A DNA stretch of 64,000 bases from Sporosarcina sp. Te-1. GTDB lineage: Bacteria; Bacillota; Bacilli; Bacillales_A; Planococcaceae. Each line of letters begins with the position of its first letter. The stretch's first letter is position 1. This document shows positions 27,574 to 35,981 of the stretch, one piece after another. The position numbers were made by a program, and so were the translations under genes. Under the pieces are notes generated by a model. It was not told the DNA's origin. It searched no databases and was given only the letters and a program-made list of their open reading frames with translations. The stretch lies in contig NZ_CP071798.1 in NCBI RefSeq assembly GCF_017498505.1, forward strand, positions 1,881,501-1,945,500, in the 5' to 3' direction.

Positions 27574-29298
27574 ATGAAACACAACACGTCCATTCATTTT
27601 GAAGAATTGGCACCTTTCCTCTTCGATGGGGTGATACGAACAGATAATTTGGGGATTATCGAATCGGTCAACAAATCAGTGCTGGATTTTTTTCCGAAGC
27701 TGCATGTAAGCGATTTAATTGGAAAGAAAATACAAGAAATCATTTCTTCCAAAGATATTCTGCTATTTTTCGATCATCAACAGGACATGCGAAATATTAA
27801 CATGACCATCGGTATGTATCATGTAATGGGAAACTTCCATTTTTACAGCGAAGATCATGCTCTGATCATTTTGAAGAACATTACAAATGTCAACCAGCTT
27901 ACGCTTGAGTTGGGGATTGCCCAACGTCAGATTCGTTTATTTCATAGCATCTTGGACAATATCGAAGAAGGGGTCTGCTTTATTGATTCCAATCAAAAAA
28001 TAGTTTTTTATAATAGGAAAATGGGCGAATTGGATGTAAGAGAGCCTTCCAGCATACGCACTGAACAATATGGCACCGCTTTCTCAGGAGCTACACACAC
28101 GAATGATCCGTTGCTGAGCGCCTTAGTGACAGAGAGGGATATTATCCAAAATGAATCATTCATCTCGAGAAGCGGTAAAAAGTATGACATTCAGAAGAAG
28201 AATCGTCCCCTGTTTTTAGGAAATCAAAAAATAGGAGCCTTATCTACCGTCAGAGATGTATCAAAATTGTCGGAGTTGGGGCAAACGATTTACCAATTGC
28301 GCCTCGAAAACGAGCAACAGCATTTGGCAAACCCCTTGCCAAGTGAGGAACAGACTCATTCGTATATCCACGCAACCAAAGGAATGCAAAAGATTTTGCA
28401 GGATGCTGATCGGGCCATCCATTCATCAGCCAACATCATAATATACGGGGAACCCGGGGCAGGAAAAAAACAGCTTGCTCGTTATATTTCGAAAGACAAG
28501 AGCCCATGCTTTCCGATTTCCTGCAATGCCTTGCCTCCCCAGTTTATTGAAAAGTCTTTATTCGGATCTGCTACTGAAACAGGTTTATTGGAACAAGCGA
28601 ACGGTGGAACACTTCTACTGCACAACATCAACTCTCTAGATGTGTCTGTACAGAACAAATTATTACAGGTAATCCATGACAAAAAACTGTACAGAGAAAA
28701 AGACGGGACCGAAGTGCCGATCCATGTCCAATTCATATGCACATTGGATATCAAGCCTGAAATCGCTTTCAAAGAGCGCATGCTGTCGGAAGACTTTTTT
28801 TATGCGGTCAGCGGCCTGACATTCCGTCTCCCTCCATTACGTGAACGAAAACAGGAGATCCCATTACTCATTGAACATTTCATTCAAATGAAACGATCCG
28901 CATTTACCAGCAATGAGATCTCCATATCAGAGGAAGCAATGGACTTGTTTATGAAATACGATTACCCCGGCAACATCAGACAACTGGAATATATCCTTGA
29001 AGGCGTACTGGCTGTCCTCCATGATGAAATCGTTATCACGCCGGACCATTTGCCTGATTATATTTCTGTCTCTCTCCATCAGGAGACAACTTCAATACAT
29101 TTTGTTGAGGAAGAAGTCGGCTTGCCCTCCAATCTGACCGATCGTGTGGAATCATTCGAAAAGGAATTGATTCTGAAAACATTACAGAAAACAAATTATC
29201 ATATCACGAACGCATCCGACCTACTGGGCATTTCAAGGCAAAGCCTGAATTATAAAATTCGTAAATATGGTATTGAAAATACACGCAGGGACCTGTAG
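27574..29298 (+). CDS. PAS-AAA+-Fis regulator, degenerate sigma-54 activator type
   Basis: 574 residues: two PAS-like sensor domains (about 10-110 and 125-235), an AAA+ domain (about 265-490) and a Fis-type helix-turn-helix (about 530-572; NASDLLGISRQSLNYKIRKYG). Walker A is GEPGAGKKQLA and the sensor region has RLPPLRERKQEIP and YPGNIRQLEYI. The GAFTGA loop that contacts sigma-54 is missing (the sequence runs LFGSATETGLLEQANGG) and Walker B reads LLLHNIN in place of LFLDEIG. It probably regulates the divergent operon, perhaps by a mechanism not requiring sigma-54 remodelling. The ATG at 27574 has CGGAG upstream. Confidence 0.8.
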   Translation: MKHNTSIHFEELAPFLFDGVIRTDNLGIIESVNKSVLDFFPKLHVSDLIGKKIQEIISSKDILLFFDHQQDMRNINMTIGMYHVMGNFHFYSEDHALIILKNITNVNQLTLELGIAQRQIRLFHSILDNIEEGVCFIDSNQKIVFYNRKMGELDVREPSSIRTEQYGTAFSGATHTNDPLLSALVTERDIIQNESFISRSGKKYDIQKKNRPLFLGNQKIGALSTVRDVSKLSELGQTIYQLRLENEQQHLANPLPSEEQTHSYIHATKGMQKILQDADRAIHSSANIIIYGEPGAGKKQLARYISKDKSPCFPISCNALPPQFIEKSLFGSATETGLLEQANGGTLLLHNINSLDVSVQNKLLQVIHDKKLYREKDGTEVPIHVQFICTLDIKPEIAFKERMLSEDFFYAVSGLTFRLPPLRERKQEIPLLIEHFIQMKRSAFTSNEISISEEAMDLFMKYDYPGNIRQLEYILEGVLAVLHDEIVITPDHLPDYISVSLHQETTSIHFVEEEVGLPSNLTDRVESFEKELILKTLQKTNYHITNASDLLGISRQSLNYKIRKYGIENTRRDL

Positions 29299-29374
29299 AT
29301 TTCTAGCAAATTCATTTAGGTCGGTGGATGCCGGATCCCTTTCTCGTATGAAGGTCTATAAATATAAAGAAAAA

Positions 29375-29433
29375 AGAACCTATTGCTAGGTTCTAAGGGA
29401 GTGTAGACAAAGTTGATTGTAACTTTGTCTACA
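29375..29433. terminator. Two hairpins downstream of the regulator
   Basis: AGAACCTA/TAGGTTCT at 29375-29394 and a perfect 13-bp arm hairpin at 29402-29433 that begins TGTAGACAAA and ends TTTGTCTACA, followed by a T-rich run. The outer words equal the termini of the IS1182-family element at 30503-32080. Confidence 0.6.
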
Positions 29434-29475
29434 TTTATTTTTTTGCACACACTGAAGCCTGACTTGGTATTACTA

Positions 29476-29820
29476 TCACTCTTTAGACGAATCCATAATC
29501 CTTATATAATTCCCAGAGTTATCCTTGTATATAGCATAACGCCCCGGCGGAATATCGCTAGGTCCCTTTACAAATTCCAATTTATCTTGATTCTCTTGAA
29601 AAAAGTTATCCACACTATCGACCAAGAACATTCCGCCCGGACCCAGCTCCACTTCAGCCTCATCCTCATCAATCATTAATCTGACATCAGATCCAGGCAA
29701 ACTGAACGCGGCCGTATGCTCTCCTTCCCTCCACGCTTCCTCTAAACCAAGCGTATCTCGATAAAATGCAAGAGACTCTTTTAGATCTTTTACTGGATGA
29801 TGCAAAAACACTAACTTCAT
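29476..29820 (-). CDS. VOC (glyoxalase/dioxygenase) family protein
   Basis: 114 residues in the paired beta-alpha-beta-beta-beta fold: KLVFLHHPVKDLKESLAFYRDTLGL at the start and PPGRYAIYKDNSGNYIRI at the end. Family members bind metals and act in detoxification or bind drugs such as bleomycin. The ATG at 29820 has AGGAGG upstream. Divergent from a TetR regulator that probably controls it. Confidence 0.75.
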   Translation of the reverse strand: MKLVFLHHPVKDLKESLAFYRDTLGLEEAWREGEHTAAFSLPGSDVRLMIDEDEAEVELGPGGMFLVDSVDNFFQENQDKLEFVKGPSDIPPGRYAIYKDNSGNYIRIMDSSKE

Positions 29821-29845
29821 AATCTTTTCTCCTCCTCTTTTAACC

Positions 29846-29883
29846 ACATAATTCAATTATGTAATACATAAGATGATTATGTA
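29846..29883. promoter_or_regulatory. Two palindromic operators between VOC and tetR
   Basis: Site 1 (29846-29862) is ACATAATT-C-AATTATGT, perfect. Site 2 (29865-29883) is TACATAA-GATGA-TTATGTA, perfect. Both share the half-site ACATAA, as expected for a TetR-type dimer. Confidence 0.65.
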
Positions 29884-29895
29884 TATCGTAATTTA

Positions 29896-29924
29896 TTTAC
29901 TTGATTATGTCAATGTGTTACAAT
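29896..29924 (+). promoter_or_regulatory. Promoter of the tetR gene, probably leaderless transcript
   Basis: TTTACT and TACAAT are 17 bp apart. The -10 box ends 7 bp before the ATG at 29932, so the transcript would begin at or next to the start codon, which has no ribosome binding site. Confidence 0.5.
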
Positions 29925-29931
29925 TCTAACT

Positions 29932-30447
29932 ATGAAAGAGTGGATACCAATACCAGGCACAAATAAAGATACACTGATTAAAGTTGCATTAGAGGAATTC
30001 TGTTCACATGGATACCAAGGAGTAAATATTACGGAGTTAGCAAAAATAGCCGAAATGACGACGGGAGCGATTTATCATCATTTCGGTTCAAAAGCGAACT
30101 TGTATGAAGTGATTCGAACGGAGATGGAACAAAGAGTCATTGATCGAATGGAGGGAGCTGCTTCTTTATTCGACGAACCAGAAGAAGCCCTGCAAGCTGC
30201 ACTGCTTACTGGTTTAGACGCAGCTGTCAAATTGAACATCTGCAAGTTACTTAGCGAAGAACTGCCGTATGATAAGGAAGATAGGATTGAAGCATTTTTC
30301 TCTACTCTTTACATACACGATCGCGACCTGCCAGTGGAAATGATATTGATCTCTTCATGGCGTTCTATTTTGAAAGGCATATCAACTGATCAGATATCTT
30401 CCAGCCAAGGCAAAGATCTAATTAAATGGATTTTCAATAAGAAGTAA
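29932..30447 (+). CDS. TetR/AcrR-family regulator
   Basis: 171 residues. The N-terminal DNA-binding domain (ALEEFCSHGYQGVNITELAKIAEMTTGAIYHHFGSKANLYE) is typical; the C-terminal ligand part is short. It likely represses the divergent VOC gene and itself through the two palindromes. The gene appears to have no Shine-Dalgarno sequence. The IS1182 element has inserted in its terminator. Confidence 0.8.
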   Translation: MKEWIPIPGTNKDTLIKVALEEFCSHGYQGVNITELAKIAEMTTGAIYHHFGSKANLYEVIRTEMEQRVIDRMEGAASLFDEPEEALQAALLTGLDAAVKLNICKLLSEELPYDKEDRIEAFFSTLYIHDRDLPVEMILISSWRSILKGISTDQISSSQGKDLIKWIFNKK

Positions 30448-30473
30448 TTCATTGAAGTTCTCCACACGAAAAC

Positions 30474-30502
30474 AGCAGCATCTTCCTTAACGGAAGTGCT
30501 GC
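30474..30502. repeat. Left copy of the 29-bp target duplication of the IS1182 element
   Basis: Identical to 32081-32109. Sequence is the stem-loop of a Rho-independent terminator (arms AGCAGCA-CTTCC and complement). Confidence 0.85.
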
Positions 30503-32080
30503 CAGACTGTAGACAAACTCCATGAATTTTGGAGTTTGCCTGCAGTCTTTTTTCTTTTACAATGAAAGAACTACTAGAAAAGTTGATTTCCAAAAATAAT
30601 CGAGGTGATGGATATGATGACGAAGAATCAGATCAACGAGCGTGAACAGCTAGAAATGCTGACCATTGAACAATTGGTGCCGAAAGATCATCTTGTTCGG
30701 AAGTTAGATGCGGCCATTGATTTCTCCTTCATCTATCCATTGGTAGAAGACCTATATTCGACAGTTGGGAGACCCAGTATCGACCCCGTGGTATTGATCA
30801 AAATGACCTTCATTCAATATACCTTCGGCATACGATCCATGCGACAGACGATAAAGGAGATCGAAACGAACATGGCGTACCGCTGGTTTCTCGGCTTCGG
30901 CTTTCATACAGAGGTACCGCACTTCTCGACATTCGGGAAGAACTATATCCGCCGTTTTGCCGACACGGACCTGTTTGAACAGATCTTTTATCGGGTGCTG
31001 AAGGAAGTCGCAGATCGTGGGCTTCTCAGCTCGGATCATGTCTTCATCGATTCCACCCATGTAAAAGCGAGCGCAAACAAGAGGAAGTTCCAAAAGAAAG
31101 TCGTTCGCAAAGAAACCCGTGCTTATGAGAAGAAGCTCCAGGAGGAGCTCAACATAGACCGGGAAGAAAACGGGAAGAAACCGTTCCCTCCAGATAAGTT
31201 TGAAAAGGAAGAGTACAAGGAGATCAAAGAGTCCACAACAGATCCGGAGAGCGGTTACTATGTAAAAGAAGAACGGACCAAGCAGTTCGCCTATTCCTTC
31301 CATGCAGCCACGGACGAAAAGGGATTCGTGCTTGCGAGCGTGGTGACCCCAGGTAATGTCCATGACAGCCATATACTCGAGCCATTGGTACAAAAAATCA
31401 TGGACGAGGGGATGCGACCGGTAGCTGTTGCCGCCGATGCAGCCTACAAGACACCGGCGATTGCGAACTTCCTGCTTGAGAATCAAATCCTTCCTGCACT
31501 TCCTTACAAACAACCGATGACCAAGGAGGGTTTCTTCCGAAAACACGAGTATGTCTATGACGAATACTATGACTGCTATCTCTGTCCGGAAGGACAGGTC
31601 CTACGTTACCGGACGACCACGAAGGAAGGATACCGGCAGTATGCCTCGACACCAACCATTTGTGCGGCATGCCCGGTGATCGATCAATGCACACAGAGCA
31701 AAAATCAGCAGAAGATAATTCAACGTCATATCTGGCAGGATTACCTGGATGTAGCGGAGGATTTGAGACATCACCATGAGATCAAAGAGATATACAGGAA
31801 GCGTCAAGAGACGATCGAACGTGTCTTTGCCGATGCCAAAGAAAAGCATGGCATGCGATGGACAACCCTCAGAGGGCTAAAAAAATTGTCCATGCAGGCG
31901 ATGCTGACTTTTGCTGCCATGAATCTGAAGAAACTGGCCAGCTGGACGTGGAAAGCGCCAGCCATGGCGTAAGATAAGCAAAACGGAAAGAAGAAAGGAC
32001 TATTTTCGGTAAGAAAATTAGTACAAAAAGGAAAAGGGCTGGAAATCAAATTGATTTCCAGCCCTTTTGTCTACACTCTG
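30503..32080 (+). mobile_element. Complete IS1182-family insertion sequence, 1578 bp
   Basis: Ends are CAGACTGTAGACAAA and the inverted TTTGTCTACACTCTG (14 of 15 match). One transposase gene fills it. The left end itself forms a hairpin terminator (30505-30552) and the right end carries GGGCTGGAAATCAA with its complement (about 32037-32065), so the element is insulated from outside transcription. It is flanked by a 29-bp perfect direct repeat. Confidence 0.85.
30614..31972 (+). CDS. IS1182-family transposase (DDE)
   Basis: 452 residues. The N-terminal DUF772 domain (LVPKDHLVRKLDAAIDFSFIYPLVEDLYS ... RPSIDPVVLIKM) is followed by a DDE domain: VFIDSTHVKA (Asp), AADAAYKTP (Asp) and ERVFADAKEKHGMR (Glu). 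It also has the cysteine cluster CLCPEG...CAACPVIDQC. The frame is open and motifs are intact, so it may be active. GAGGTGAT precedes the ATG pair at 30614-30619. Confidence 0.9.
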   Translation: MMTKNQINEREQLEMLTIEQLVPKDHLVRKLDAAIDFSFIYPLVEDLYSTVGRPSIDPVVLIKMTFIQYTFGIRSMRQTIKEIETNMAYRWFLGFGFHTEVPHFSTFGKNYIRRFADTDLFEQIFYRVLKEVADRGLLSSDHVFIDSTHVKASANKRKFQKKVVRKETRAYEKKLQEELNIDREENGKKPFPPDKFEKEEYKEIKESTTDPESGYYVKEERTKQFAYSFHAATDEKGFVLASVVTPGNVHDSHILEPLVQKIMDEGMRPVAVAADAAYKTPAIANFLLENQILPALPYKQPMTKEGFFRKHEYVYDEYYDCYLCPEGQVLRYRTTTKEGYRQYASTPTICAACPVIDQCTQSKNQQKIIQRHIWQDYLDVAEDLRHHHEIKEIYRKRQETIERVFADAKEKHGMRWTTLRGLKKLSMQAMLTFAAMNLKKLASWTWKAPAMA

Positions 32081-32109
32081 AGCAGCATCTTCCTTAACGG
32101 AAGTGCTGC
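32081..32109. repeat. Right copy of the 29-bp target duplication
   Basis: Identical to 30474-30502. With the following TGTTTTATTC it still forms a full terminator. Confidence 0.85.
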
Positions 32110-32132
32110 TGTTTTATTCTAAATGGATTCAC

Positions 32133-32161
32133 TTGAATATAAGTATCGGATTCGATATAAT
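32133..32161 (+). promoter_or_regulatory. Strong SigA-type promoter for a candidate antisense RNA
   Basis: TTGAAT (32133-32138) and a consensus TATAAT (32156-32161) are separated by 17 bp. No plus-strand gene follows; the transcript would run into the 3' half of a minus-strand small ORF. Confidence 0.6.
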
Positions 32162-32167
32162 GAACAT

Positions 32168-32300
32168 AATTATAAGAGAGAAGTGCGTCAACACCTCTCT
32201 CTACAACTGTTGCCGATCGGGTGGCGGTTGAACAAATACATCATTTCTTTCGAAAACCACCCTTTTGCTTCCTACGGCGCAGGGTGGTTTTCTTGTCTTC
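32168..32300 (+). ncRNA. Candidate antisense RNA (type I antitoxin)
   Basis: It would start about 7 nt after the -10 box and end at the hairpin AAAACCACCC (32253-32262)/GGGTGGTTTT (32282-32291) with a T-rich tail. It is complementary to the end of the small ORF and its 3' untranslated part. The arrangement mirrors bacillar type I toxin-antitoxin pairs such as txpA/ratA. Confidence 0.45.
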
Positions 32301-32387
32301 CAAAAATTGTTTCTGGAATACATGCGCCGTCGTTCCACGCACGATTCCTCTCAACACTTCTTGCAGGAATTCAAGAAATAACTCCAT
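32241..32387 (-). CDS. Small basic peptide, candidate type I toxin
   Basis: 48 residues: an amphipathic N-terminal helix (MELFLEFLQEVLRGIVRG), then a strongly basic end (LRRRKQKGGFRKK). The ATG at 32387 is preceded by AAGGAGGTGAT, a full-length match to the 16S anti-Shine-Dalgarno. A sequence in its leader (32426-32438) is complementary, apart from one extra base, to a sequence after its stop (32219-32230), a 5'-3' pairing typical of toxin mRNAs kept silent by folding. I do not recognise the peptide as a named family. Confidence 0.5.
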   Translation of the reverse strand: MELFLEFLQEVLRGIVRGTTAHVFQKQFLEDKKTTLRRRKQKGGFRKK

Positions 32388-32455
32388 CGGCATCACCTCC
32401 TTTCCAATCGGGAAAAGAAGAGTGACAACCGACCACCCTATGCAGTTATGCTTTC

Positions 32456-32464
32456 ATTTTATCA
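32456..32464 (-). promoter_or_regulatory. Extended -10 promoter of the small peptide gene
   Basis: On the minus strand TGATAAAAT gives an extended -10 element. Transcription would begin about 60 nt upstream of the ATG. Confidence 0.4.
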
Positions 32465-32619
32465 CAATATTCTAATAGGACATAGATTCAAGATGAACGT
32501 TGGCTAAACCGAAAACTCTCATTAAAATAACAGGAAGCACCACTTTCCTACAAACAATCAATTTCGCACGGTTTCAATTGGTGAGCCCTATAAGAACTCA
32601 AACCGTTCGTATATAAAAA

Positions 32620-32646
32620 AGCTCAGGCGAATTCTCCGCTTGAGCT
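32620..32646 (-). terminator. Terminator of the MFS-tetR transcript
   Basis: AGCTCAAGCG and CGCCTGAGCT arms on the minus strand followed by TTTTTTAT. Another small hairpin lies at 32742-32762. Confidence 0.65.
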
Positions 32647-32783
32647 AGTAATATATAAACATGAATTCTTAGCCGCATTCTCTAATCTTTAATAGTCTGG
32701 TTAAATTAACCATTTTCTCCCGTTACCGTTTACGTAATTCCCTAACCTGCCCAAGGTTAGCAGTCAGGCAATCACGAAGAATT

Positions 32784-33383
32784 TTAGATCTTCAGGCCAT
32801 TTCCCACTACTTCTAATGCTTCATCCAATAATTTAGTGAATTCAAATTTGGAAACCTCAGCACTATACTCCATTAACGATATATTCACTCCAACGACCAC
32901 CCCGGCAAATGTTCGCACTGCCGGATCCTCACTATTTCTGCCTACTCGTTTAGCAGCAATCTGAGTTAACAGCTGCATCATCTGGGTTAAATTTTTCAAT
33001 GTTGCCGCGCGTAGTTCGGGGACGGCCATGATCAGTTGATTACGCTGACGTATTGTTTCCCATTCATCCTCAGTGATCTCGTTAACACCCGAAATCATGG
33101 CATTTCGAACGGCTTGTAAGAGATTCAAATCTGCCGGTTGATTTTCAAATGCATCAACTAGAAGAGGGTCATAATTATCGGATAATACTACGTCCTCTTT
33201 GGTAGCAAAATAACGAAAAAATGTACTTGGAGAGATTTCCGCAGCTTCAGCAATTTGTTCAACCGTAGTCTCGTGATAACCATTTTCTCGAAAAAGCCTT
33301 AAGGCATGAGTTTGAACGTTGGCCATCGTTTTTGCTTTTTTCCTCTCCCGTAATCCTACTTTTTGTTCCGCGTCCTTCGACAT
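32784..33383 (-). CDS. TetR/AcrR-family regulator of the efflux gene
   Basis: 199 residues. The DNA-binding domain reads LRLFRENGYHETTVEQIAEAAEISPSTFFRYFATKEDVV, followed by an all-helical ligand domain. It lies 156 bp downstream of the MFS gene on the same strand and probably represses it through the sites at 35075-35116, being released by an exported drug. Confidence 0.8.
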   Translation of the reverse strand: MSKDAEQKVGLRERKKAKTMANVQTHALRLFRENGYHETTVEQIAEAAEISPSTFFRYFATKEDVVLSDNYDPLLVDAFENQPADLNLLQAVRNAMISGVNEITEDEWETIRQRNQLIMAVPELRAATLKNLTQMMQLLTQIAAKRVGRNSEDPAVRTFAGVVVGVNISLMEYSAEVSKFEFTKLLDEALEVVGNGLKI

Positions 33384-33539
33384 CTTGTTACACTCCTAGT
33401 AAAGTCAATATAAACCCGCAAGAATTAAACATATTGTCACGTAAATAAGAGTCTATGTCAACTCATACTAGGATGCCCCAGCAACTACCATTAATGACTT
33501 CTGTAAAGTTTTTATTCAAAAGGCAAAACACCAATTCAT

Positions 33540-35045
33540 CTATATATCATTATTTTTTTCGCTTTCTGGTTTACGGTCGTTTAACAAAGCGAAGGTAAAA
33601 GCAATTCCAACAATCATAGCTCCTACACATACCCAAAACATGTTGCCCATGCCGTCGACAAAAGAAGTTTTAACTGAATGTACGAGCCCATCTGAACCTA
33701 TTTGACGTGCAGCCGCAATCCCATCAGAAATATTTCGTTGTGCGACTTCAAAAGCATTCATAGGCCATTCATCGGAATTTAGACCATTTCGATAACTTAT
33801 ACTCAGCACAGTTCCTAGAATGGCGACCCCTAACGTTCCTCCAACCTGTCTAATGACCATAAGAAGTGCAGATCCCACACCACTTCTTTCTGGGGAAAGT
33901 GCTGAGATAGCTATATCCATCGCAGCCGGAAGTGCAAAACCAATGCCAAGCCCTACGGCAGAAATCCAAATGGAAGTATATCCGTATCCGGTTGAGAGAT
34001 TTGTGACGCTGCCCATCGCCAATCCAATCCCAAGTAGTAGAGATCCAAAAACAATTGCCGCCCTTGCTCCGAAGCGTGATTGTATGGCATCAGAGATAGG
34101 TGAACCGATTATCAGTCCAATCACAAGTGGCAATAGTCTCAAACCGGCACTTTGCGCGTCTACTTCCAACACGGCACGAAAGTATTGAGGCATTGCGAAC
34201 AATACGCCGAAAAGGGCAAAAGAGATGATAGAGCCTATCATGGTTCCACCAGTAAAAATTTTAGATTGGAATAACGATGGGTCCACCAATGGTTGAGCGG
34301 CACGGGTTTGATATACAACAAACCAGCCTAAGAGAAGCAAACCTGCACTAACTGACAACAACGTTATTGGATCGGCCCAACCTCTTTCACCCGCTTCAAT
34401 AACACCATACGTTAAACCGAGCAACCCCATGCTTGAAAGCAGCATCCCCAGAAAATCAATGGCACGCCGTTCTAGGCTTCGAGATTCAGACAACAGAAAA
34501 GTGACTGCAAATAGTGATAACATCACAAGCGGTAGATTGATAATAAATACCGAGCCCCACCAATAGTTGTTCAGGAGCCAACCTCCAAGAATCGGACCTA
34601 AAGGTATTCCAATTGCATTAGCCATCATCCAGACTGCAATAGCTTTCGGCCTTTCCTTTTCAGAAAACATTACTGGGATTATCGCCATGGATAACGGTAC
34701 AAGCATAGATGCACCTAAGCCAAGAAAAACACGCGCTGTTATCAATTCCCATGACGATGTGGAAAACGCGCACGCAATGGAGGCTGCACCGAAAATGAGC
34801 AAGCCGGCTATTAGCAGCTTCTTGCGCCCCATTTTATCGCCAAGCATTCCCATCGGAAGCAGCATAGCAGCGAAAACAAGATTGTATGCATTGGCAAACC
34901 ATTGAAGCTCTGCATTTGTTGCGTGTAGATCTACCGCCAAAACCGGCAAAGCCAAATTTAAAATCGTCATGTCTAATCCAACCGCCAAAATTCCAAACGC
35001 TAGTGATGCTAATACCCACCATCTTTGTTCATACAGCGAATTCAA
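33540..35045 (-). CDS. MFS drug transporter, DHA2 family (14 helices)
   Basis: 501 residues. The start WWVLASLAFGILAVGLDMTILNLALPVLA and motif C (MANAIGIPLGPILGGWLLN) are typical of EmrB/QacA proton-drug antiporters; motif A is LGDKMGRKKLL. It should export hydrophobic compounds. Paired with a TetR gene. Confidence 0.85.
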   Translation of the reverse strand: MNSLYEQRWWVLASLAFGILAVGLDMTILNLALPVLAVDLHATNAELQWFANAYNLVFAAMLLPMGMLGDKMGRKKLLIAGLLIFGAASIACAFSTSSWELITARVFLGLGASMLVPLSMAIIPVMFSEKERPKAIAVWMMANAIGIPLGPILGGWLLNNYWWGSVFIINLPLVMLSLFAVTFLLSESRSLERRAIDFLGMLLSSMGLLGLTYGVIEAGERGWADPITLLSVSAGLLLLGWFVVYQTRAAQPLVDPSLFQSKIFTGGTMIGSIISFALFGVLFAMPQYFRAVLEVDAQSAGLRLLPLVIGLIIGSPISDAIQSRFGARAAIVFGSLLLGIGLAMGSVTNLSTGYGYTSIWISAVGLGIGFALPAAMDIAISALSPERSGVGSALLMVIRQVGGTLGVAILGTVLSISYRNGLNSDEWPMNAFEVAQRNISDGIAAARQIGSDGLVHSVKTSFVDGMGNMFWVCVGAMIVGIAFTFALLNDRKPESEKNNDI

Positions 35046-35074
35046 CTTAAAACTCCTCTCTCGTAACCTTATTA

Positions 35075-35116
35075 ACTGTCAATTGATAGTCTATATATTT
35101 TGATAGTAACTGTCAA
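35075..35116. promoter_or_regulatory. Operators overlapping the MFS promoter
   Basis: Half-site TTGAYAGT appears four times: as the palindrome ACTGTCAATTGATAGT (35075-35090) and as TTGATAGT-A-ACTGTCAA (35100-35116). The minus-strand TTGACA in the second site with TAGACT 17 bp on forms a likely promoter, so binding would block it. Confidence 0.55.
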
Positions 35117-35467
35117 TAATTATTTTTTTGTGATAGAGAAGAGTAAGTAAATAAAATAAGCGCACCTTTTGGGTACGCACGACGAAAAGCCACCCCTCCG
35201 AATATTCTTCGAAAAGATGGCTATTTTACATGCATTTCCATAAACTTTTGACCCAGGCTTGTCATTATTTTAAATACAAGGTTGCTGGTGAATCTGTAAA
35301 TTGAATAAGCTGATAAAGATTTTGATCAATGCCAGTCACAATTATATATCCCCCCTCCCAATTCCGTACGCTTTATATTTATTCTTTGGATATAATGAAT
35401 ATCTTTAATATGACTCTTTGTCCTGATTGGCAAAAATTATTACATATGTATTATATGATAGCCTCAC
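35117..35467. other. Intergenic stretch, no gene seen
   Basis: It holds a hairpin-like AGCCA...TGGCT segment near 35197-35224 and an AT-rich run. Nothing codes convincingly. Confidence 0.4.
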
Positions 35468-35911
35468 TTACCCATTCTTAAAAAGTTTAGAGAATAGGGC
35501 GGACAAGCCTGTCTTTCTCTTTTCTTGTGTCTGCGGTATTGGTATTTCCTTTTCGACATAAATTTCCTCTTTGTCTATTGCATAGTCATATGCGAGGACA
35601 AGGCCAATTTCAGAATTGTAATCTATATTGGTGACGATTGTATAATACACATTATATTGAGAAGCAATCTTTGTATATTTTGATAGGTCTGCATAGTTTA
35701 TATTTCCATTCAAGTACATATGGGCCTTCCTATTTTCTTTTATTGCCTCCTCGACTTGTTTATAAGTCCCACGTTCTCTTACTTGTCCTTGCGTGAGCGC
35801 GATCACAATACGTTCACGAATGGTTCCAAGAAATTTCTTACGTTCCGCACGCTTCGTTTCTTTATTGCCATACATTCCTTGCTGAATATAATCATCAATG
35901 TTGTTTGACAA
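35468..35911 (-). CDS. YueI-family protein (DUF1694)
   Basis: 147 residues. The start DDYIQQGMYGNKETKRAERKKFLGTIRERIVIALTQGQV and the middle YTKIASQYNVYYTIV match the Bacillus YueI family of unknown function. Length is normal. It is followed by two other minus-strand genes upstream but with a separate leader. Confidence 0.8.
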   Translation of the reverse strand: MSNNIDDYIQQGMYGNKETKRAERKKFLGTIRERIVIALTQGQVRERGTYKQVEEAIKENRKAHMYLNGNINYADLSKYTKIASQYNVYYTIVTNIDYNSEIGLVLAYDYAIDKEEIYVEKEIPIPQTQEKRKTGLSALFSKLFKNG

Positions 35912-35981
35912 CGAAACATACCCCCTATATGCAATTACTTGAAGTTATAGTAACTAACTTAGATTCAAATCAATGAAATAC

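Noticed and set aside
30752..31546. Long minus-strand frame opposite the transposase gene
   Set aside because: It is the antisense shadow of a well-conserved transposase and matches no family.
32123..32425. Plus-strand 100-codon frame across the toxin-antitoxin candidate
   Set aside because: No ribosome binding site, and it runs through a terminator hairpin; the opposite-strand small ORF is much better supported.
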